Below, piece by piece: positions 24,320-32,652 of a stretch of DNA of 33,612 bases. Position 1 is the stretch's first letter; the number at the start of each line of letters is the position of its first letter. Source of the DNA: JAVJPJ01 sp040217295 (lineage in GTDB: Bacteria > Pseudomonadota > Alphaproteobacteria > Rhodobacterales > Rhodobacteraceae); NCBI GenBank assembly GCA_964460185.1, contig CAYWTM010000028.1:1-33612 (forward strand), in the 5' to 3' direction. The notes under the pieces are model-generated. The model did no database searches, had not been told where the DNA came from, and saw nothing but the letters and a program-made list of their open reading frames with translations. The position numbers and the translations under genes are program-made.

Positions 24320-24817
24320 ATGACCGTCGAGCTTGTCATCCGGCCCCTTGTCGGTCCGGACCATCAGGCGCTCACAAACGTGATCCTGCCCGTGTTCCGG
24401 GCCGGCGACACCTACACGGTCGACCCCGACATCTCGCCCGAAGCTGCCTTTTCCTTTTGGACAACGCCCGAAAAGAGGGTCTTCGTGGCAGAAGCTGACG
24501 GCGCGATGATGGGAACCTACTTCATTCGGCCCAACAACGCGGGCGGCGGCGCGCATGTCTGCAATTGCGGCTACATCACCGCCGCGTCGGCGCGGGGACG
24601 GGGCGTTGCGCGCGCCATGCTGGATCATTCCTTGTCCCATGCACGGGGGCTGGGCTATCGCGCGATGCAGTTCAATTTCGTCGTGGCGACGAATACCCGC
24701 GCCGTCGACATTTGGTCGGGCGCGGGATTCGACACCGTGGGACGCCTTCCCATGGCCTTTCGCCACCCGACCCTGGGCTATGTGGATGCGCTGGTGATGT
24801 ACCGGAGCTTGGTCTAG
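24320..24817 (+). CDS. GNAT-family N-acetyltransferase
   Basis: A 165-residue Gcn5-related acetyltransferase. The acetyl-CoA loop is seen as ASARGRGVARAMLDHSL (about 89-105), with the preceding beta strand CNCGYITA; after it come QFNFVVATNTRAVDIWSGAGFDTVGRLP, which is the typical NxxAxxxYxxxGF-like C-terminal motif. The substrate cannot be inferred. It starts three bases after the upstream secreted-protein gene, so the two are probably co-transcribed. Similar proteins are common in alphaproteobacteria with no fixed neighbour. Confidence 0.88.
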   Translation: MTVELVIRPLVGPDHQALTNVILPVFRAGDTYTVDPDISPEAAFSFWTTPEKRVFVAEADGAMMGTYFIRPNNAGGGAHVCNCGYITAASARGRGVARAMLDHSLSHARGLGYRAMQFNFVVATNTRAVDIWSGAGFDTVGRLPMAFRHPTLGYVDALVMYRSLV

Positions 24818-24826
24818 GGTCCGGCC

Positions 24827-25291
24827 ATGTTCCTTCGCCGCGCTCTTGCCCTCAATCTCGTGATGTTACTGCCGGCGTCGCACGTCACCGGGCAGTCGGT
24901 GCACGACGATTCGCTGGCGCTGCTTCTGGCTCCCGGCCCCGAACCGTTCATGAGTTATGCCATGATCGGGCGCATCACGAGTCTGAACCCCACCGACATC
25001 GCGGCGATCGAGATTTCCGATAGTGGCGATATCACCGACGTGTTCGTTCGCATGGAACCCGAGGCGACGGCGGATTTCGCGGAATGGACCGAAATCGCCA
25101 CGGGATTTCCGTTGAGCGTCTCGATTTGCGATATGCGGGTTCTGGAGGCGACGGTGCAAGCGCCGGTCACGACCGGCACCATCTATATTCCCAATCTCAA
25201 CGCCGTTCAGGCCGAGGCGTTGCGCGCGCTGTGGCACGGGCGGCAAACCTGTTCTGACATTCCTGCCGAGGTTTTTCCCGATGGCCCATGA
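24827..25291 (+). CDS. Secreted protein, function unknown
   Basis: A 154-residue protein with a probable signal peptide (MFLRRALALNLVMLLPASHVTG, about 1-22). The mature part has two cysteines (SICDMRV and RQTCSDIP) and an alternating beta-rich central part (DIAAIEISDSGDITDVFVRM). It starts nine bases after the acetyltransferase stop and overlaps the following NYN gene by 11 bases, so expression is likely coupled to it. I recognise no family. Codon use is like that of its neighbours. Confidence 0.7.
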   Translation: MFLRRALALNLVMLLPASHVTGQSVHDDSLALLLAPGPEPFMSYAMIGRITSLNPTDIAAIEISDSGDITDVFVRMEPEATADFAEWTEIATGFPLSVSICDMRVLEATVQAPVTTGTIYIPNLNAVQAEALRALWHGRQTCSDIPAEVFPDGP

Positions 25292-25994
25292 TACCCCGCT
25301 TCTTGCCGTTCTGATCGATGCGGACAACACGTCCTACAAGCATGCCAAGGCGATCTTTGACGAAATCGCGGGCTTTGGTGAGGCCAGCGTCCGTCGCATC
25401 TACGGTGATTTCTCCTCCAGCCACATGAAGGGCTGGTCCGCCGTGCAGGCCGAGTTCGGGATCGTGCCGCACCACCAGCCTGCCAATACCGTCGGCAAGA
25501 ACGCGTCCGACATCGCGTTGGTCATCGACGCGATCGACCTGATGCATTCGGGCCGGTTCGACGGCTTTGTCCTGGTGTCCTCCGACAGCGACTTCACCCG
25601 TCTGGCGAGCCGAATCCGTGAACAGGGTCTCGACGTCTATGGCATCGGGCAGCAGAAAACACCCGATGCGTTCCGCAAGGCCTGCAAACGGTTCATCTTT
25701 GTGGAAAACATCCTGCCGCCCGATCCCAAGTCGGAACAGAAACCTGAAACGGCCGCCGAGAAGCGCCCGGTGAACGAGGCGCGCGACCTGATCTTTCAGG
25801 CCATGGCCTCGATCGAACAGGACGATGATTGGTATTCGCTGGGTCAACTGGGCCAGTTCATCACCGCCGCAAACCCCGATTTCGACACGCGCACCTACGG
25901 CAAGCGCAAGTTGAGCGACCTGATCCAGAGCCTGAAGATGCTTGAGGTCAAGCGCGGACAGGGCAACCAGATGCTGGTGCGGCGGCTGGATTAG
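25281..25994 (+). CDS. NYN-domain putative ribonuclease with C-terminal OST-HTH (LabA/MARF1-like)
   Basis: A 237-residue protein. The NYN domain (PIN-like nuclease, about 5-145) shows the acidic metal-site pattern: LIDADN (11-16, D13 and D15), NASDIALVIDAID (74-86, D77) and SSDSDFTRLA (100-109, D102 and D104). A C-terminal OST-HTH/LOTUS domain (about 165-235) is linked by a Lys/Glu/Pro-rich segment. Related bacterial LabA-like proteins are predicted metal-dependent RNases, and the LOTUS domain is thought to bind RNA. The ATG at 25281 lies inside the end of the preceding gene. It converges with and overlaps the sulfotransferase gene by four bases. Confidence 0.9.
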   Translation: MAHDTPLLAVLIDADNTSYKHAKAIFDEIAGFGEASVRRIYGDFSSSHMKGWSAVQAEFGIVPHHQPANTVGKNASDIALVIDAIDLMHSGRFDGFVLVSSDSDFTRLASRIREQGLDVYGIGQQKTPDAFRKACKRFIFVENILPPDPKSEQKPETAAEKRPVNEARDLIFQAMASIEQDDDWYSLGQLGQFITAANPDFDTRTYGKRKLSDLIQSLKMLEVKRGQGNQMLVRRLD

Positions 25995-26884
25995 GGCGCG
26001 CGCCGGTCACCCCAGTTCAGCCAGGCGATATCGTCCGGGCCAAAAAGCTCTGCCATGCGCGCGTCGTACGCGGCCATGTCGGCGTCGGTCAGGCGGCCTT
26101 CCCATTTGTTCGAACTGCCTGACGCGTAGAAATCCGCAAGATCACGCATCGAAGCGTCTTTGTGAAAGCGCATTTCGCTGGCCTCCACGGCTTTGCGCAT
26201 TGACGCAAAACTGGTGGCTTCCACGATCTCGGCGCACAGTTCCGGGTCAAGCGGTATATCCAGGAGCCCGGCCACCCGGTTGATCTGTCCGGCGGGATCG
26301 CGGGTCAGATCGGCATAGTGAAAGAAATGGACATTGCCGTTCGCCTCGCGTGCCCGCGCCTCGCCCAAGTGGAGAGCGAGCGAGGCCAGCGTCATGTCAT
26401 CCATGCCCTGCTCGGTACTCGGCCCGTCGAGGAACCGCCGGAAGCCCGCGCGATCATTGCCTTCGAACATGTGATCGAACGCGTTGATCTTCAGGTTTTC
26501 GGCAAAGCTCCGCATCGAAAAATGCATGTCGACGGGGTGCCTGTAGACAACGATATAGGTGGGCTCGGGCGCATAGGGGACGCCGTCCATGGGCGTGTGG
26601 CTCTTGATGCAGCGCCGCCGCGTCAACCCGTCGAGGAAGTCGGTGATTTCACGGCGATCCCGAAAATTGCAATCCACCCATGGCGCGCTGTGCCACCCGC
26701 CTGCGTCCGGCACCACCTTGCCATGGATCAGCATCATCACGATGTTGAGCATCCATGTGGTCCCGCATTTCGGTGGGGTGGTGACGAGAACATCGTCCGG
26801 GCGCATCTGGAACCACGACCAGACATCCGTGTTCGTGACCGGGCCAAGATAGTCGCGGAAACGTTCGGTTTTCAACGCGCCCAT
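25991..26884 (-). CDS. PAPS-dependent sulfotransferase
   Basis: A 297-residue sulfotransferase of the cytosolic sulfotransferase-like family (Sulfotransfer_1). The 5'-phosphosulfate loop TTPPKCGTTWMLNIV lies at 35-49, and the 3'-phosphate region YIVVYRHPVDMHFSMRSF is central. A C-terminal stretch with FASMRKAVEASEMRFHKDAS and YDARMAELFGP fits the family. No signal peptide is seen, so it is probably cytoplasmic and transfers sulfate from PAPS to a small molecule of unknown identity. AAGGGG precedes the ATG. The gene lies opposite to its upstream neighbours and overlaps the NYN gene stop. Homologues are common in marine Rhodobacteraceae. Confidence 0.9.
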   Translation of the reverse strand: MGALKTERFRDYLGPVTNTDVWSWFQMRPDDVLVTTPPKCGTTWMLNIVMMLIHGKVVPDAGGWHSAPWVDCNFRDRREITDFLDGLTRRRCIKSHTPMDGVPYAPEPTYIVVYRHPVDMHFSMRSFAENLKINAFDHMFEGNDRAGFRRFLDGPSTEQGMDDMTLASLALHLGEARAREANGNVHFFHYADLTRDPAGQINRVAGLLDIPLDPELCAEIVEATSFASMRKAVEASEMRFHKDASMRDLADFYASGSSNKWEGRLTDADMAAYDARMAELFGPDDIAWLNWGDRRAP

Positions 26885-26946
26885 GGTGCACCCCTTTTCG
26901 CGTCATTTCCGTGACGTTAGCCGAGGCAGGGGCATCTGGATACCGC

Positions 26947-27564
26947 TTACCTGCGGGCGTAACGGGCCATGAAGGTCTTTACCGCCTCGTCCGCGATCCG
27001 GTCGATATCCCGGGCGGTGGCGGACGTCTCGATTCCAAACATGATCTTCAGCAACAGATCGGCGCGGCAAAGCTGCGCCAGTTGATCGGCCGCAAGGTAG
27101 GCATCTTCGATTTCAAGCGCCTCTTGGGCCTTGGGGGTTTTCAGAAAATCGGCGATCTTGCGGTTCCAGCGCCGTGGGCCGCTTTCGTAAAAGGCCTGCC
27201 CAAGCGCGGGAAAGCGCTGCGTCTCTGCCATGCACACGCGGAACATATCCCGCCCGAAGGGCGACACCATGAAACTGGCCAGCGCGTGACAGATGTAACG
27301 CAGGGTTTCCGGCACGGTCATGGTTCCGGCATCAATGGTCAGTTCGATCGCGGACTGGTGGCCGCATTCCTGGGTCAGAACCGCCATGAACAGGTGCTGC
27401 TTGTCGGGAAAGTAGCTGTAGAGCGTTGCCTTGGACACTCCCGCGTCGCGGGCGATTTCGTCGACACTGGCACCTTCGTACCCTTCGCGCATGAAGACCG
27501 ACCGGGCGCCGTCGACCACCTGGTCGTATTTGCGGCCTTTCTTGGTCTGCACTTCGATGTTCAT
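26947..27564 (-). CDS. TetR-family transcriptional regulator
   Basis: A 205-residue TetR/AcrR-type repressor. The N-terminal helix-turn-helix is GASVDEIARDAGVSKATLYSYFPDKQHLF (about 31-59), followed by a ligand domain with the AefR-like pattern (ETQRFPALGQAFYESGPRR). It is transcribed away from the permease gene that starts 245 bases upstream, so it most likely regulates itself and that permease. A ribosome site AAGGGAAG precedes the ATG. The inducer is unknown. Confidence 0.93.
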   Translation of the reverse strand: MNIEVQTKKGRKYDQVVDGARSVFMREGYEGASVDEIARDAGVSKATLYSYFPDKQHLFMAVLTQECGHQSAIELTIDAGTMTVPETLRYICHALASFMVSPFGRDMFRVCMAETQRFPALGQAFYESGPRRWNRKIADFLKTPKAQEALEIEDAYLAADQLAQLCRADLLLKIMFGIETSATARDIDRIADEAVKTFMARYARR

Positions 27565-27591
27565 GCGTGTTCTTCCCTTGCGTTCAAGCTT

Positions 27592-27619
27592 ATTAGACCA
27601 AGCGGTTCAGTTCTTGCAA
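27592..27619 (-). promoter_or_regulatory. Candidate promoter of the TetR regulator
   Basis: TTGCAA (27614-27619) and TCTAAT (27592-27597) with a 16-base spacer on the minus strand, about 28 bases before the start codon. The rest of the 244-base intergenic region holds no obvious operator palindrome that I could identify. Confidence 0.4.
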
Positions 27620-27808
27620 TGCTTTCGGGATATATGCTCTCACCTGAAAACAAAAAGAGGTATCCGGCCGGGTGGCCGGGTTTGTGTCGTGCGCCAACCG
27701 CTGCATTTCGGTCGCAATCCGGAAAGTCCAAAGCTAGGTTTGGCAAATCCGGATGCTTTTTCCCGCAGTGCTGGACAGGACGGATTTTGCAGCGTAGCGA
27801 AGGGCATA

Positions 27809-28759
27809 ATGGTTGAGATATTCCTGAAAACCCTTCCGTTTTTTCTGCTGATAGGACTGGGGTATCAGGCCTGTCGAACGGGTTTCTTTACCGCCGAGGC
27901 TGCGGCCTATCTCACGAAATTCGTCTTTTACTTCGCGCTGTCTGCCATGTTGTTCCGGTTCGCGGCCAACCTGTCGCTTGGCGAGATCTTCGATTGGTGG
28001 TTCGTGGCCGCGTATCTCTGGGGCTGCTTCGTGGTCTATCTGATCGCGACAGGTGTGGCGTTGCTGCGACGACGGCCCATGTCGGAAGCGGCGTTCGAGG
28101 CGCAATGTGCTGTCATCGGCAATACCGGGTTCCTCGGGGTGCCGATGCTGATCGTCCTGATGGGTGAGGCTGCGGCGGGCCCCGTCTTGCTGGTTCTGGC
28201 GCTGGATCTGGTCGTGTTTTCCAGCCTGATCGTGATCTTGATCACCGGCAGCCGCGATGGCCGAATGTCGCTTGGCATCCTCAAGACCGTGGGCCTGGGG
28301 CTGGTGAAGAACCCGATGATCGTATCGATGGTCCTGGGCTTGTGCTGGTCGGCGACGGGGTGGACCGTGCCCGGCCCCGCCAACGAGTTTCTGGCGATCC
28401 TGGGCGCGGCGGCGACGCCCGGCGCCTTGTTCGCCATCGGGGCGTCGCTGGCGGGCAAATCGGCCGAACGTCTGTCGGTCGCGGGCTGGCTGACCTTTTG
28501 CAAACTGGTTCTGCACCCGGCGGCGGTGGCATTCGCGGCGCTGTTCCTGTTTCCTGTGCCGGTCTACGACGCCGCCGTGATGATCGCGGCCGCGTCCCTT
28601 CCGGTTGCGGGCAATGTGTATATCCTGGCGCAGCATTACGGGGTGGCGCCGCAGCGGGTGTCTGCCTCCATCCTGGTGTCCACGGCGATCAGCATCGTGA
28701 CCGTTTCGCTGGTCATCGCCTGGGTGTCCGATCTTGCCGGGATCGTTCCGGGCGGTTGA
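27809..28759 (+). CDS. Auxin-efflux-carrier (AEC) family permease
   Basis: A 316-residue membrane protein with about ten hydrophobic segments in two halves, as in the PIN-like AEC transporter family. Family signatures include the N-terminal FFLLIGLGYQACRTGFFT, NTGFLGVPMLIVLMGEAA and GALFAIGASLAG (two broken-helix type regions with Asn/Gly/Pro). Bacterial members export or import dicarboxylates, malonate or similar anions; the substrate is not evident. The ATG at 27809, close after GAAGGG, gives the normal N-terminus, although the frame is open for 126 codons upstream. It diverges from the TetR gene, which likely controls it. Confidence 0.9.
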   Translation: MVEIFLKTLPFFLLIGLGYQACRTGFFTAEAAAYLTKFVFYFALSAMLFRFAANLSLGEIFDWWFVAAYLWGCFVVYLIATGVALLRRRPMSEAAFEAQCAVIGNTGFLGVPMLIVLMGEAAAGPVLLVLALDLVVFSSLIVILITGSRDGRMSLGILKTVGLGLVKNPMIVSMVLGLCWSATGWTVPGPANEFLAILGAAATPGALFAIGASLAGKSAERLSVAGWLTFCKLVLHPAAVAFAALFLFPVPVYDAAVMIAAASLPVAGNVYILAQHYGVAPQRVSASILVSTAISIVTVSLVIAWVSDLAGIVPGG

Positions 28760-28822
28760 TCCGCTTGCCCCCGGCCCCCGGCCCGCGCTACGCCTTGGAA
28801 GGTCAACCACCGGAGGCGCACC

Positions 28823-29662
28823 ATGAAGACCGTTTCGGAAAACCGCTGCTTTGGTGGGACGCAGGGCGTTTATACCCATGCCTCGAACGCCACCGGCTGC
28901 GACATGACCTTTGGCCTGTTCCTGCCGGCCGAGGCTGCCCATGGGCCGGTTCCGGTTCTTTGGTACCTGTCCGGCCTGACCTGCACCCATGAAAACGCCA
29001 TGGTAAAGGCCGGTGCGCAGGTCTGGGCGGCCGAGCAGGGCATCGCGCTGGTGTTCCCCGATACCTCTCCGCGCGGCGCTGGCGTGCCCGATGACGAGGC
29101 CTATGATCTGGGTCAGGGGGCCGGGTTCTATGTGAACGCAACCCAGGATCCATGGGCCGAGCATTTTCAGATGTGGGACTATATCACCGAAGACTTGCCC
29201 GACCTGGTCTTTGACCGGTTCGCGCTGGACGCGATGCGGCAGGGGATCACCGGGCATTCGATGGGCGGTCATGGAGCGCTGACCATCGCCATGACCCATC
29301 CGGACCGCTTTGCCTCGGTCTCGGCCTTCGCGCCGATCTGCAATCCCATGGACAGCGAATGGGGCCGCAAGCAATTGACCGCATATCTGGGGGACAACGA
29401 GGCAACCTGGGCAGCGCATGATGCGTCCGCCCTGATGCGTGACCGCGGATTTCCCGGCCCGGTTCTGATCGATACCGGGACGGCGGACCAGTTCGGCGAT
29501 CTTCTGAAGACCGAAACCCTGGCCGAGGCTGTCGCCGCGCGTCGCCAGCACGCGACGCTGCGCCTGCAACCGGGATATGACCACAGCTATTTCTTTGTCT
29601 CGACCTTCATGGAAGACCATGTCGCCTTTCACGCCGAGGCCATGTACGAGGCGGATGCATGA
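28823..29662 (+). CDS. fghA: S-formylglutathione hydrolase
   Basis: A 279-residue esterase D-type hydrolase that cleaves S-formylglutathione to formate and glutathione, completing glutathione-dependent formaldehyde oxidation. The catalytic S146 is in GHSMGGHGAL, with D222 in GTADQFGD and H254 in GYDHSYFF. Family stretches LSGLTCTHENAM (49-60) and SPRGAGVPDDEAYDLGQGAGFYVNATQDPW are clear. It lies 63 bases after the permease and overlaps the HAD gene by ATGA. In many relatives this gene directly follows the dehydrogenase; here they are separated by six genes. Confidence 0.95.
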   Translation: MKTVSENRCFGGTQGVYTHASNATGCDMTFGLFLPAEAAHGPVPVLWYLSGLTCTHENAMVKAGAQVWAAEQGIALVFPDTSPRGAGVPDDEAYDLGQGAGFYVNATQDPWAEHFQMWDYITEDLPDLVFDRFALDAMRQGITGHSMGGHGALTIAMTHPDRFASVSAFAPICNPMDSEWGRKQLTAYLGDNEATWAAHDASALMRDRGFPGPVLIDTGTADQFGDLLKTETLAEAVAARRQHATLRLQPGYDHSYFFVSTFMEDHVAFHAEAMYEADA

Positions 29663-30282
29663 GCGCCCAAGCCGTCATTTTCGACATCGGAAATGTGCTG
29701 ATCGAATGGCAGCCGGAACGCTACTACGACCGCGTGATCGGGGAAGATCGCCGCCGGGCCCTGTTCGATGCTGTCGATCTGCATGCGATGAACGAGCGCG
29801 TGGATATGGGCGAGCCGTTTCGCGAGGTGATCTATGACACCGCCGAAATCCATCCCGAATGGCGCGCCGAGATCCGGCAGTGGCACGACAACTGGATAGA
29901 ACTGGCCACCCCGGTCATCGATCATTCCGTCACCTTGTTGCGGCGGCTGCGGGCCAGGGGCGTGCCGGTCTTCGCGCTGACCAATTTCGGGGTGGAAAGC
30001 TATGCCTATGCCCAGACGCAGTTCGATTTCCTGAACGAATTCGATCATGCCTATGTGTCGGGCCGGATGCAGGTCACCAAACCGGCGGCCAGGATCTTTG
30101 AAATGGTCGAGGCGCATTCGGGGATCGCGCCCGACGCGCTGCTGTTTACCGACGACAGGGCAGACAACATCGCCGCCGCCGATGCACGGCGATGGCAGAC
30201 GCATCTGTTCGAAGGGCCCGAGGGATGGGCCGCCCGGCTGGTCGCAGCGGGGCTTTTGTCACCGGAGGAGGCGCGTCCATGA
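29659..30282 (+). CDS. HAD-superfamily hydrolase (YihX-like phosphatase)
   Basis: A 207-residue subfamily IA HAD phosphatase. Motif I is FDIGNVLIEW with the nucleophile D9; the second position is glycine, as is normal in YihX-type sequences (DLGNV). Motif II is FALTNFG, motif III K (TKPAARIF) and motif IV TDDRADNIAAADA (with two aspartates). The probable substrate is a sugar or metabolite phosphate, but which is unknown. It overlaps fghA upstream and the ornithine-cyclodeaminase-like gene downstream by ATGA, so the three genes form a tightly coupled unit. Confidence 0.9.
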   Translation: MSAQAVIFDIGNVLIEWQPERYYDRVIGEDRRRALFDAVDLHAMNERVDMGEPFREVIYDTAEIHPEWRAEIRQWHDNWIELATPVIDHSVTLLRRLRARGVPVFALTNFGVESYAYAQTQFDFLNEFDHAYVSGRMQVTKPAARIFEMVEAHSGIAPDALLFTDDRADNIAAADARRWQTHLFEGPEGWAARLVAAGLLSPEEARP

Positions 30283-31196
30283 GCATGACCATCATCGGTA
30301 TGGGGGCCGAGGAACGGCTGGATTGGCGGACGCTGTGCGATGCGATCGAAGCGGGCCACAGCCTGCCACGGGCCGAGATCGGCGATACGTTCCTGTATCG
30401 TGGAGACGATACCCTGCTGAGCCGGGCGGCATGGATCGACGGGCTGGGACAACTGGTGAAAACCGCCACCATCTTTCCCGGCAATGCCGCGCGGGGCGAA
30501 CCCTCCATCAACGGAAGCGCGGCGCTCTATTCCGATCTGGACGGCAGGCTGTCCGCGATCGTCGATTTCCACCTGCTGACCAAGTGGAAAACGGCGGGCG
30601 ACAGTGTCTGTGCCGCGCGACGCCTGGCCCGGCCCGACAGCAAGGTGATCTTGATCATCGGCGCGGGTACGGTGGCGCGATCCCTGCGCGAGGCCTATGG
30701 GGCGGTTTTCCCCGATGCCCGGTTCCTGATCTGGAACAGGTCGCCCCTGGGTGCGGCCCGCCTGGCCGCGCAGTTCGACCGCACCGACCCTGCCCCCGAT
30801 CTGGAGGCTGCCGTGGGCCTGGCCGATATCGTGACCTGTGCCACCATGACACGCGAACCGATCCTGAAGGGTGCATGGTTGCATCCCGGCCAGCATGTGG
30901 ACCTGATCGGCGCCTATCGCCCCGACATGCGCGAGGCGGATGACACCGCGCTGCGCCGGTCGCGGGTGTTCGTGGACAGCCGCGAGACGACGGTGGGCCA
31001 TATCGGCGAGTTGAAGATCCCGATCTCGGACGGGGTGTTTTTCGAAAGCGATATCGTGGCGGATTACTATGATTTGGGGTCTGGCGCCTTCGTGCGGCAG
31101 TCCGACGATGAGATCACGCTGTTCAAGAACGGCGGCGGTGCGCATCTGGACCTGATGGTGGCGCGATACATCCTCGACGCCGTGCAGGACGCCTGA
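30279..31196 (+). CDS. Ornithine cyclodeaminase / mu-crystallin family protein
   Basis: A 305-residue NAD(P)-binding protein of the OCD/mu-crystallin family, whose members include ornithine cyclodeaminase, alanine dehydrogenase and ketimine reductases. It shows the typical N-terminal part with a substrate-binding region (KTATIFPGN), the HLLTKWKTAGDSVCAARRLARPDS segment, the nucleotide-binding IIGAGTVARSL, and CATMTREPILKGAWLHPGQHVDLIGAYRPDMRE. The reaction cannot be told from sequence. It overlaps the HAD gene by ATGA. It is the last gene before a GC-hairpin region and a convergent MFS gene. Confidence 0.9.
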   Translation: MSMTIIGMGAEERLDWRTLCDAIEAGHSLPRAEIGDTFLYRGDDTLLSRAAWIDGLGQLVKTATIFPGNAARGEPSINGSAALYSDLDGRLSAIVDFHLLTKWKTAGDSVCAARRLARPDSKVILIIGAGTVARSLREAYGAVFPDARFLIWNRSPLGAARLAAQFDRTDPAPDLEAAVGLADIVTCATMTREPILKGAWLHPGQHVDLIGAYRPDMREADDTALRRSRVFVDSRETTVGHIGELKIPISDGVFFESDIVADYYDLGSGAFVRQSDDEITLFKNGGGAHLDLMVARYILDAVQDA

Positions 31197-31205
31197 GGGA
31201 TTTCG

Positions 31206-31276
31206 CCCCGCTTCGCGGGTCGACCGGCTGGGGGTTTCACCCCCAGACCCCCAGGATATTTCTGAAACAGAGAAAG
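31206..31276. repeat. GC-hairpin intergenic element between convergent genes
   Basis: Two hairpins are seen: CCCGC-TTC-GCGGG (about 31207-31219) and CTGGGGG-TTTCA-CCCCCAG (31228-31246), followed by ACCCCCAGGATATTTCTGAAACAGAGAAAGG. This tail resembles a dispersed intergenic sequence I recall from Roseobacter-group genomes, often found after genes. No clear T-run follows, so terminator function is possible but not proven. Only one copy is in this window. Confidence 0.5.
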
Positions 31277-31278
31277 GG

Positions 31279-32526
31279 TCAGGCGAGGGACGGCGCACGG
31301 TCCCCGAGCGGGGTTTCGCGGATCGGCAGATGTACGATCGCCGACAGGGCCCCGACGGCGACGCCGATCCACCATACGGCGGTATAGTCTCCGTAGACGT
31401 CATAGAGCGCGCCGCCGAGCCAGACTCCGATGAAGCTTCCCAACTGGTGAGAGAAAAAGACCAGGCCATAAAGGGTGCCCATGTAGCGCAATCCGTAGAT
31501 ATGTCCGACAAGCCCGGAGGTCAGGGGAACCGTGGCAAGCCACAGGGAGCCCATGACGAGCGAAAAGACCACGACGGTCAGTGGCGTGATGGGCAGGACG
31601 ATGAAGGTGGCCGCGGCAATCGTGCGGCCCGTGTAGATCGCCGCCAGGAGATAGCGTTTGGGAAAGCGTTTGCCCAAGATGCCAGCGGTGACGGTTCCGG
31701 CGATGTTGGCGACGCCGATCAGCGCGATGGCCCATGCGCCAAGCGCCGATGTGGTGGTTATGCCGACGCTGTGCAGGACCGTACCGGGCACGATGGGGCC
31801 GCAAAGCTCGGTCACGAAGGCCGGGAAATGGGCGGTGATGAACCCCAGCTGGTAGCCGCAGGAGAAAAAGCCGATGAAGATGAGGGCAAAGGACGGGTCA
31901 CGGATCGCCTTGCCCAGGATCAGGCCCATGGGTTCCTCTGCCAGGGGTTTGCCTGTCTGGGCAGGGGCGCGCAGCATGGGCAGGGCGAAAAGAGAGGCCA
32001 TGATCATGGCCGCGAAGATCAGGAACACGGTTTGCCACGGGAAGACCGACAACAGGCCTTCGGCCAGGGGCGCGCCGATCACTTGCCCGGCCGAGCCGGC
32101 GGCGGTCACGATCCCGAGCGCGACAGAGCGGTTTTCGTCGGACGCGGCCCGGCCGATGATTGCCAGGATCAGCCCGAGGCCGGTGCCAGCGACGCCGAAG
32201 CCCACGAGAATCTCGAAGACCTGGTGCTGGCCCGGTGTGATGGCATAGGCGGAAAAGACCAGCCCGGCGGCATAGAACAGCGCGCCCAGAATGATGGCTT
32301 TGCGATCCGAGAACCTCTCGGCGATGGCGCTGAATATCGGTTGCCCTATCCCCCAGGCGAGGTTCTGGATCGCGATGGCAAGGCTGAATTCGGACCGGAG
32401 CCAGCCGAATTCATCGGCGATCGGGATCTGGAAGATGCCAAAGCTTGCGCGGATCGCGAAACTGATCAAGATGATGATGCAGCCCCCGATCAGGACCGGT
32501 GTGAACAGGGATTGGGAACGGTCCAT
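31279..32526 (-). CDS. Major facilitator superfamily transporter
   Basis: A 415-residue permease with twelve hydrophobic segments. Sequence features such as FGWLRSEFSLAIAIQNLAWGIGQPIF and the cytoplasmic AERFSDRKAIILGAL (loop 2-3 motif DRxG-like) fit the MFS group related to oxalate/formate and monocarboxylate porters. A long central loop separates the halves (near residue 200). The substrate is not evident. It converges with the OCD-family gene and diverges from zapE; the 126-base gap upstream shows no obvious operator. The start ATG lies at 32526. Confidence 0.9.
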   Translation of the reverse strand: MDRSQSLFTPVLIGGCIIILISFAIRASFGIFQIPIADEFGWLRSEFSLAIAIQNLAWGIGQPIFSAIAERFSDRKAIILGALFYAAGLVFSAYAITPGQHQVFEILVGFGVAGTGLGLILAIIGRAASDENRSVALGIVTAAGSAGQVIGAPLAEGLLSVFPWQTVFLIFAAMIMASLFALPMLRAPAQTGKPLAEEPMGLILGKAIRDPSFALIFIGFFSCGYQLGFITAHFPAFVTELCGPIVPGTVLHSVGITTTSALGAWAIALIGVANIAGTVTAGILGKRFPKRYLLAAIYTGRTIAAATFIVLPITPLTVVVFSLVMGSLWLATVPLTSGLVGHIYGLRYMGTLYGLVFFSHQLGSFIGVWLGGALYDVYGDYTAVWWIGVAVGALSAIVHLPIRETPLGDRAPSLA

Positions 32527-32652
32527 GAAAGGCTGCCTTGCACGAGAGTTCCGGCATTTGCGCTGATATCGACGGGGCGGTCAAATCAGGATCCGTGAAA
32601 GCGGGATCAAGCATCTTTCATGTCGCGCGAATTCCGGGCTATCCAGTGGGCG

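Noticed and set aside
27734..29632. A 632-codon minus-strand open frame opposite the permease and fghA
   Set aside because: It spans two well-supported genes on the other strand; its translation is rich in Arg, Gly, His and Gln without domain pattern.
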